DNA of 64,000 nt from Deltaproteobacteria bacterium (GTDB lineage: Bacteria > Myxococcota > Kuafuiibacteriia > Kuafuiibacteriales > Kuafuiibacteriaceae): positions 1,798,001 to 1,862,000 of the forward strand of contig JADJBV010000001.1 of NCBI GenBank assembly GCA_016703535.1, read 5' to 3'. The notes beneath the pieces were generated by a model, which did not search any database, was not told the DNA's origin, and was given only the letters and a program-made list of their open reading frames with translations. The position numbers and the translations under genes are program-made. This document shows positions 60,296 to 64,000 of the stretch, one piece after another. Numbering within the stretch: position 1 is the first letter of the stretch; the number at the start of each line of letters is the position of its first letter.

Positions 60296-61351
60296 TCAAC
60301 GATCCAAGAAGCTCGCCTCTTCCGCGATCTGGAAGCAGCGGGTGACCTCGGCTCCGGTCAAGATCTCGGCGGCCACCAACAACTCGGCTTCCCGGCGCAG
60401 GTCGGTGCCCAACATGTAGGTCGCGTCGGTGTTGATGGTGAACTTGACGCCGCGATCGAGGAAGGTGCGCAACACGTGCCGTAGCTCGGGCAAGCCGCTG
60501 ACGGCTCGGGTGTGCAGGTTGGAGGTGGGGCAGATCTCCAGCACCACCCCTTCTTCCCGCAGGATCTTCATGGCCTCTTCGTTGTAGGCCGCCCGAATGC
60601 CGTGCCCGATGCGATTGACCTTGAGGCGCCGGACCACCGCGATCACCCCGTCACCGTTGGTGTGGGGCGTTTCGCCGGTGTGTACAGTGGTCTTCAGCCC
60701 CGCGTCCCGGGCCCGCTGAAACATCGAAGCAAAACGCTCCACGGACTCGGGCTGCAGCTCCAGGTTGTTGCGTTCGGTGCCGGCGAGGTCGATGCCCACC
60801 ACCCCGCGGTGCCGGTAGCGGATCGCCTTTTCGACCATGATCTCGTTGAGCTCGGCGGGGAACTCTCGGGCCAGGCAGAAGATCAGGCCACCCTGCAGGT
60901 GGTACTCCAAACAAGCCCGGTCCAGACCGCGCAGCGCCGCGTGGATGATGTGGTCGAGATCCCGTTCGCCGCCCAGGTTGCGCTTCATCGGGTTGAAGCG
61001 CAGCTCCATCCGAGCGACGCGGGCGCCCCGGTATTCCTTGGTGTAGATCTCGTAGACCGCCCGCTCGATGGCGTGGGGGCTGGACTGAATCTTTTCAGTA
61101 TATTGGTGGAGGATCGCCAGGTAGTCCTCCAGGTTCTTCACCTTGTTCGGGTTGGAGGAGACCAACTCTACGAACTCGAAGTAGTCCCGGACCGGCAACT
61201 TGATGCCTTGATCGTGGGCCATCGACCACAAGATGTGGGGGGCGACCGCGCCGCCGGCGTGGAGGTGCAGCTCGATCAACTTGTCGGGGAGCCCGGGGAT
61301 CGGGGCTCGTTCGGGCATTCGCAGGTGCGGTACGGGGAGGTCTTGGTTCAA
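60296..61351 (-). CDS. Adenosine deaminase-family enzyme, divergent
   Basis: About 351 residues from TTG 61351, which overlaps the upstream stop (TTGA) and is preceded by AAAGGA. Family blocks are ELHLHAGGAVAPHILW (metal His29/His31), GVVGIDLAGTERNN, TTVHTGETPHTNGDG, NRIGHGIRAAYNEEAM, EICPTSNLHTRAV and FTINTDATYML. The usual HLDG segment is HAGG here, and NTDDP is NTDAT, so the second Asp is lost. Adenosine deaminases turn (deoxy)adenosine into inosine. These changes make the natural substrate uncertain. Confidence 0.85.
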   Translation of the reverse strand: MNQDLPVPHLRMPERAPIPGLPDKLIELHLHAGGAVAPHILWSMAHDQGIKLPVRDYFEFVELVSSNPNKVKNLEDYLAILHQYTEKIQSSPHAIERAVYEIYTKEYRGARVARMELRFNPMKRNLGGERDLDHIIHAALRGLDRACLEYHLQGGLIFCLAREFPAELNEIMVEKAIRYRHRGVVGIDLAGTERNNLELQPESVERFASMFQRARDAGLKTTVHTGETPHTNGDGVIAVVRRLKVNRIGHGIRAAYNEEAMKILREEGVVLEICPTSNLHTRAVSGLPELRHVLRTFLDRGVKFTINTDATYMLGTDLRREAELLVAAEILTGAEVTRCFQIAEEASFLDR

Positions 61352-61995
61352 GGCGAGGGTCCTTTGCCGGCCATCCCCGCGTCGACGTCGGCCGCTCCTG
61401 GGTCCGTCAGCCGGAGCCCAGACCAAGTTTGTTCGGTCTCGGGCAACAGGAGCGCCGCGTCTTCGGCGAGGAAAGTCGCCGTGAGGGTGACGATGGCACG
61501 AGAGCCGTCCGGAAGTCGACGAAAGACGAACAGGGAGCGCTGAACGATCTCGCGAAACACCGGGGCCCCCTCGGCCTTCACCTCGTAGGCGACCTCCAGA
61601 TCGATCGCCAACTCCTCGCCGTACCGTCGTTCCCCGGTCACCTTGCGGGTCAGGCGGAGCTGCTTTTTGTGCTCGAGATCTTGCAGGTCATCCAGGGCTC
61701 TTTCGGCGGATCTTCGGGGGTGATCCGAGCCAGTGGGCTCCACGGTGATCACCAAACGCGGCGCCACCAGGTACGGTCGACCGACCGGCGCCCGGCGTGC
61801 GTCGAGCAACACCTTCACCTCACTTTGGCTCTTGGGCAGTTCCCCAGGGATCCAAGTGGGCAAGAGGGTCAACGCAAATCCCTGGTCAGGGAAGGACAGT
61901 TCGGTCGGGTCCGCCCCGGCGTCTGGCGGCGTTTCAGGCTCGCTTTTTTTGCATGCGAAGACGAGGCACAGCCCCACCAGCAGCAACGGCCTCAT
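61348..61995 (-). CDS. Lipoprotein of unknown function
   Basis: A 215-residue protein from ATG 61995 with lipobox LCLVFAC followed by a short polar linker (KKSEPETPPDAGADP). The mature domain is beta-rich (FPDQGFALTLLPTWIPGELP) with charged helices. It ends close to the adenosine deaminase start, and its own ATG overlaps the DUF4388 gene stop (ATGA), so it is embedded in a coupled operon. I recognise no family. Confidence 0.8.
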   Translation of the reverse strand: MRPLLLVGLCLVFACKKSEPETPPDAGADPTELSFPDQGFALTLLPTWIPGELPKSQSEVKVLLDARRAPVGRPYLVAPRLVITVEPTGSDHPRRSAERALDDLQDLEHKKQLRLTRKVTGERRYGEELAIDLEVAYEVKAEGAPVFREIVQRSLFVFRRLPDGSRAIVTLTATFLAEDAALLLPETEQTWSGLRLTDPGAADVDAGMAGKGPSP

Positions 61996-63401
61996 GGGGT
62001 CGCGGGCCGAGTCTGGGTCAACAGACCGTGGATCATCTTGATCCGACGGGCGAGGTCGTCTCCCTTTCGACGCCCGAGCAGTTCGGTCGCCTGGAAGAGC
62101 GCGAAGAACAACAGCTCACTCAGCGCATCCGACAGACCTTGGGCGTTCATGCTCAAGGCGTCGACCGCGGTGTAGATCGGCTCTTCGTCCAGGCTCCCGT
62201 CGGCGTGGAGTTGGACCGAACGCAAGAGGGCGGCGTAAGCGCCGTTGCCGGACTCGTCCCGCAAAAAGTCGCTGATCGCCGCCGAAAACTGGGGCAGCCG
62301 CGAGATCCGAGACACGGCCTCGAACATCTCCCGCAAGGCCATCGAGTAGATGTCCAGGACCTCTTTGGCTTCGGTCTTGGAGACGGCCGTACGGCGCGGG
62401 ATGGGTCCGGTGTCCACGTCGTGGACGATCTCCAGAAGGTTGGCGCGGAGCAGGTGATAGACGATCCGCGTGACCTCGAACTCACCTTTGCCGAGCAGCC
62501 GCATCAACTCCAAGATGGTGGCCGAGCCGGGCAGGGCCCGCAGGAGCTGGGTCGCCTCTTCCTTCAAGCTCGGCTCGAGGCGCAGCACCAAATCTCCGGT
62601 CTGGACCTGGCCGTCGACGCCGGGCCGCACCCGCTGGACCCGCAACTTGGCCGAACGCACCCGCTGCCGATAGACCTGCAGTTCGTCCAAGCGACGGAGC
62701 GCCTCGACCAACAGGCCCTGGGTCGAGATCTGGAACTGAGACTCGGCCAAGACCTCGGCCTTGACCCGAGCGAAGGCCCACAAGCCCCCGTTCATGGACA
62801 ACAAGCGAGCGAAGATCTCCTGCAGCTGCGCCTGGATCATGATCCAGAGGGTGTGGGCCGAGATGAACCCGCGTTCGACGCAGGTCCGGCCGATCTTGGT
62901 GTTGCCGGTCTGGCTGATCACCGCGTGCAGCTGGTCCCTGGTCAACTTGCCTCGGGCCACCAAAAACTCGCCCAGCCGTTCGTCGGGGGCGTTGGTCGAG
63001 GCCCAGACCACGTCACCTTTGGCGAAGTAGACGCTGCGCTCCAGCTCGCCGCTCGAGGCGGTGAGCACGCCGGTTTGATACCCCGTCGCCAAAAAGCCGA
63101 TGAAGTCGATCACCGAAATGCCGCTGTCGCCCAAGGAGCCGGTGACCACCACCTCTCGTTCCGGAGGTGGCTCGTTGGTGGGGGGCTCCAGGCTGCGCAA
63201 CACCGCCCATCCTCGACCGGTGGAGAGCACCTCGGCGTTCCGCAAGCGGTCTCGAAGGATGGCGCGGGTTTGAGGGTTGGGCGCCCGCATCCGCCCGTCG
63301 GGCAAAAGTTCGACCGTCAACCGTTGACCGGGCGCCTCGGCCAAGGCCTCCAGATCATCGGTGCCGAGCAGTGCCCCCGGCCAGTCGGCGCGATCGTTCA
63401 A
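61992..63401 (-). CDS. DUF4388 (PATAN-type) regulatory protein
   Basis: A 469-residue cytoplasmic protein from TTG 63401, preceded by GAGG at eight bases. The middle DUF4388 (PATAN) domain reads ISVIDFIGFLATGYQTGVLT then SVYFAKGDVVWASTNA, and LGEFLVARGKLTRDQLHAVI is typical of this family. The C-terminal half is helical. DUF4388 proteins are common in Myxococcota and cyanobacteria and act in signalling linked to motility or polarity. It starts two bases after the stop of the CcmI-C-like gene. Confidence 0.85.
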   Translation of the reverse strand: MNDRADWPGALLGTDDLEALAEAPGQRLTVELLPDGRMRAPNPQTRAILRDRLRNAEVLSTGRGWAVLRSLEPPTNEPPPEREVVVTGSLGDSGISVIDFIGFLATGYQTGVLTASSGELERSVYFAKGDVVWASTNAPDERLGEFLVARGKLTRDQLHAVISQTGNTKIGRTCVERGFISAHTLWIMIQAQLQEIFARLLSMNGGLWAFARVKAEVLAESQFQISTQGLLVEALRRLDELQVYRQRVRSAKLRVQRVRPGVDGQVQTGDLVLRLEPSLKEEATQLLRALPGSATILELMRLLGKGEFEVTRIVYHLLRANLLEIVHDVDTGPIPRRTAVSKTEAKEVLDIYSMALREMFEAVSRISRLPQFSAAISDFLRDESGNGAYAALLRSVQLHADGSLDEEPIYTAVDALSMNAQGLSDALSELLFFALFQATELLGRRKGDDLARRIKMIHGLLTQTRPATP

Positions 63402-63403
63402 CG

Positions 63404-63991
63404 CTACAACCTCTGGTCGAGCACAACCTCGACGTTGGTAGCTCCGGGCGCCACTCCAGATTTGGGCAGGGCGTTGACCAGGTCCCCCGGCGCCTTGGTC
63501 ATGGGGTCACCGTCGCCGTCCAGACGGACGTAGATGTCGAAGGGCCCGCTGAAGGGCATGCCTTGCATCATCAGATCGCCGGGCCCCAAGGTGAACTCGG
63601 CTGGGAAGCTGCTGACGATCACCTTCTTCACCGCCAACGGCGGGCCCTTGTTGGGCATGCCTTGATTCCGAAGGATCACGAACATGGTGCCCGAGCCCGC
63701 GCCGTTGAGGCCGTCGGCGACCACGATCTTCCCGGAGATCGGATCACCGCTGGGGACGTCGCCGGCCGGAGCGCCCTCCGCGCCGCCCGCCGCGGGTGGG
63801 GCTCCACCTTGGGGTGCGGCCATCGGTGGTCCACCCTCGAAGGGGCTGACCGTCTTGGGCGCGTCCTTGTTCATCTCGTAGATGACCACCACCATCACCA
63901 ACAGGAAGGCGACGAACAGCAGGACGTTGCTGCCGATGTTGTTGCCGGGCTTCTTGACCGGAGGAGGCACCAGGCTTTCGGGCGTGGGCAC
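63404..63991 (-). CDS. CcmI/CycH C-terminal domain-like membrane protein
   Basis: At least 195 residues. GTG 63991 is used, but the frame stays open to the window edge, so the true start may lie outside. One membrane helix is near the N-terminus (VLLFVAFLLVMVVVIYEMNK), followed by a Pro/Gly/Ala linker. The C-terminal domain reads ISGKIVVADGLNGAGSGTMF, GPPLAVKKVIVSSFPAEFTL, GPGDLMMQG and then the 'MTKAPGDL' block. This is the pattern of the periplasmic C-domain of CcmI/CycH, which binds apocytochrome c. The CcmI N-domain is encoded separately at 4336-5025. Confidence 0.75.
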   Translation of the reverse strand: MPTPESLVPPPVKKPGNNIGSNVLLFVAFLLVMVVVIYEMNKDAPKTVSPFEGGPPMAAPQGGAPPAAGGAEGAPAGDVPSGDPISGKIVVADGLNGAGSGTMFVILRNQGMPNKGPPLAVKKVIVSSFPAEFTLGPGDLMMQGMPFSGPFDIYVRLDGDGDPMTKAPGDLVNALPKSGVAPGATNVEVVLDQRL

Positions 63992-64000
63992 AAAGGCCGG

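Noticed and set aside
1..64000. tRNA, rRNA, SRP RNA and riboswitch genes
   Set aside because: No cloverleaf, conserved rRNA block or riboswitch core was recognised by eye; a dedicated search would be needed to exclude small RNAs.

Overview
This is a very GC-rich bacterial chromosome segment, densely packed and almost purely chromosomal in character. The gene content points to a deltaproteobacterial or Myxococcota-like predator/saprophyte lineage. It has two large Ser/Thr kinases with C-terminal PEGA domains and DUF4388 and PilZ regulatory proteins. It has several lipoproteins with Asp/Gly/Pro linkers, a thrombospondin-3/VWA lipoprotein, a CotH-kinase lipoprotein, and a GTG/TTG-rich start repertoire. 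The species cannot be named from the sequence alone. No rRNA, tRNA, CRISPR array, insertion sequence, integrase or phage gene was seen.

Layout. 1-918: end of an ABC-2 exporter permease and its TetR regulator. 800-8119 (minus): a system I cytochrome c maturation operon in transcription order ccmE, ccmF, ccmH, a CcmI-N/zinc-ribbon protein, an unknown membrane protein, ccmA, ccmB, ccmC, a CcmD-like protein, and a 46-residue membrane protein that runs antisense into tetR. 8301-17916 (plus): engB, then a three-gene cell-surface set (PEGA/TPR membrane protein, Kelch lipoprotein, 1920-residue outer-membrane protein). 17930-25722: leucine dehydrogenase on plus; CotH lipoprotein, family 1 glycosidase, lon and a tiny basic protein on minus, with a repeat-rich gap before lon. 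25883-33134 (plus): VWA lipoprotein, PEGA kinase, small zinc-ribbon protein, lipoprotein. 33136-36549 (minus): a partner-switching operon (HATPase, STAS, FHA/GAF/PP2C phosphatase, PAP2 phosphatase). 36644-42108: sugar transferase, acetyltransferase, carboxyltransferase, AgmX/PglI-like protein, beta-propeller-like protein. 42136-47680 (minus): S55 peptidase, propeller protein, SCP2 protein, unknown. 47789-51188 (plus): biotinyl carrier, pseudo-receiver/PilZ protein, solute-binding lipoprotein. 51198-53843 (minus): O-antigen ligase-like TPR protein. 53934-60285 (plus): ffh, repeat-rich gap, secreted protein, second PEGA kinase. 60296-63991 (minus): a CcmI-C-like protein, a DUF4388 protein, a lipoprotein and an adenosine-deaminase-family enzyme.

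Themes. Many adjacent genes are coupled by 4-base overlaps (ATGA, GTGA, TTGA and one ATAA), so several true starts are not ATG. CcmI, normally one protein, seems split between two loci 58 kb apart. CcmE carries the Cys (CxxxY) haem-binding motif instead of His. One kinase has about ten copies of a [D/E]-[A/R]-T-[V/I/T] motif in its acidic linker, and an FHA-domain phosphatase is encoded in the same window. Two intergenic gaps share one family of repeats in the same orientation relative to the flanking genes. These, with the unknown genes of the ccm operon, are the most interesting leads. All assignments come from reading the sequence; no database search was run.
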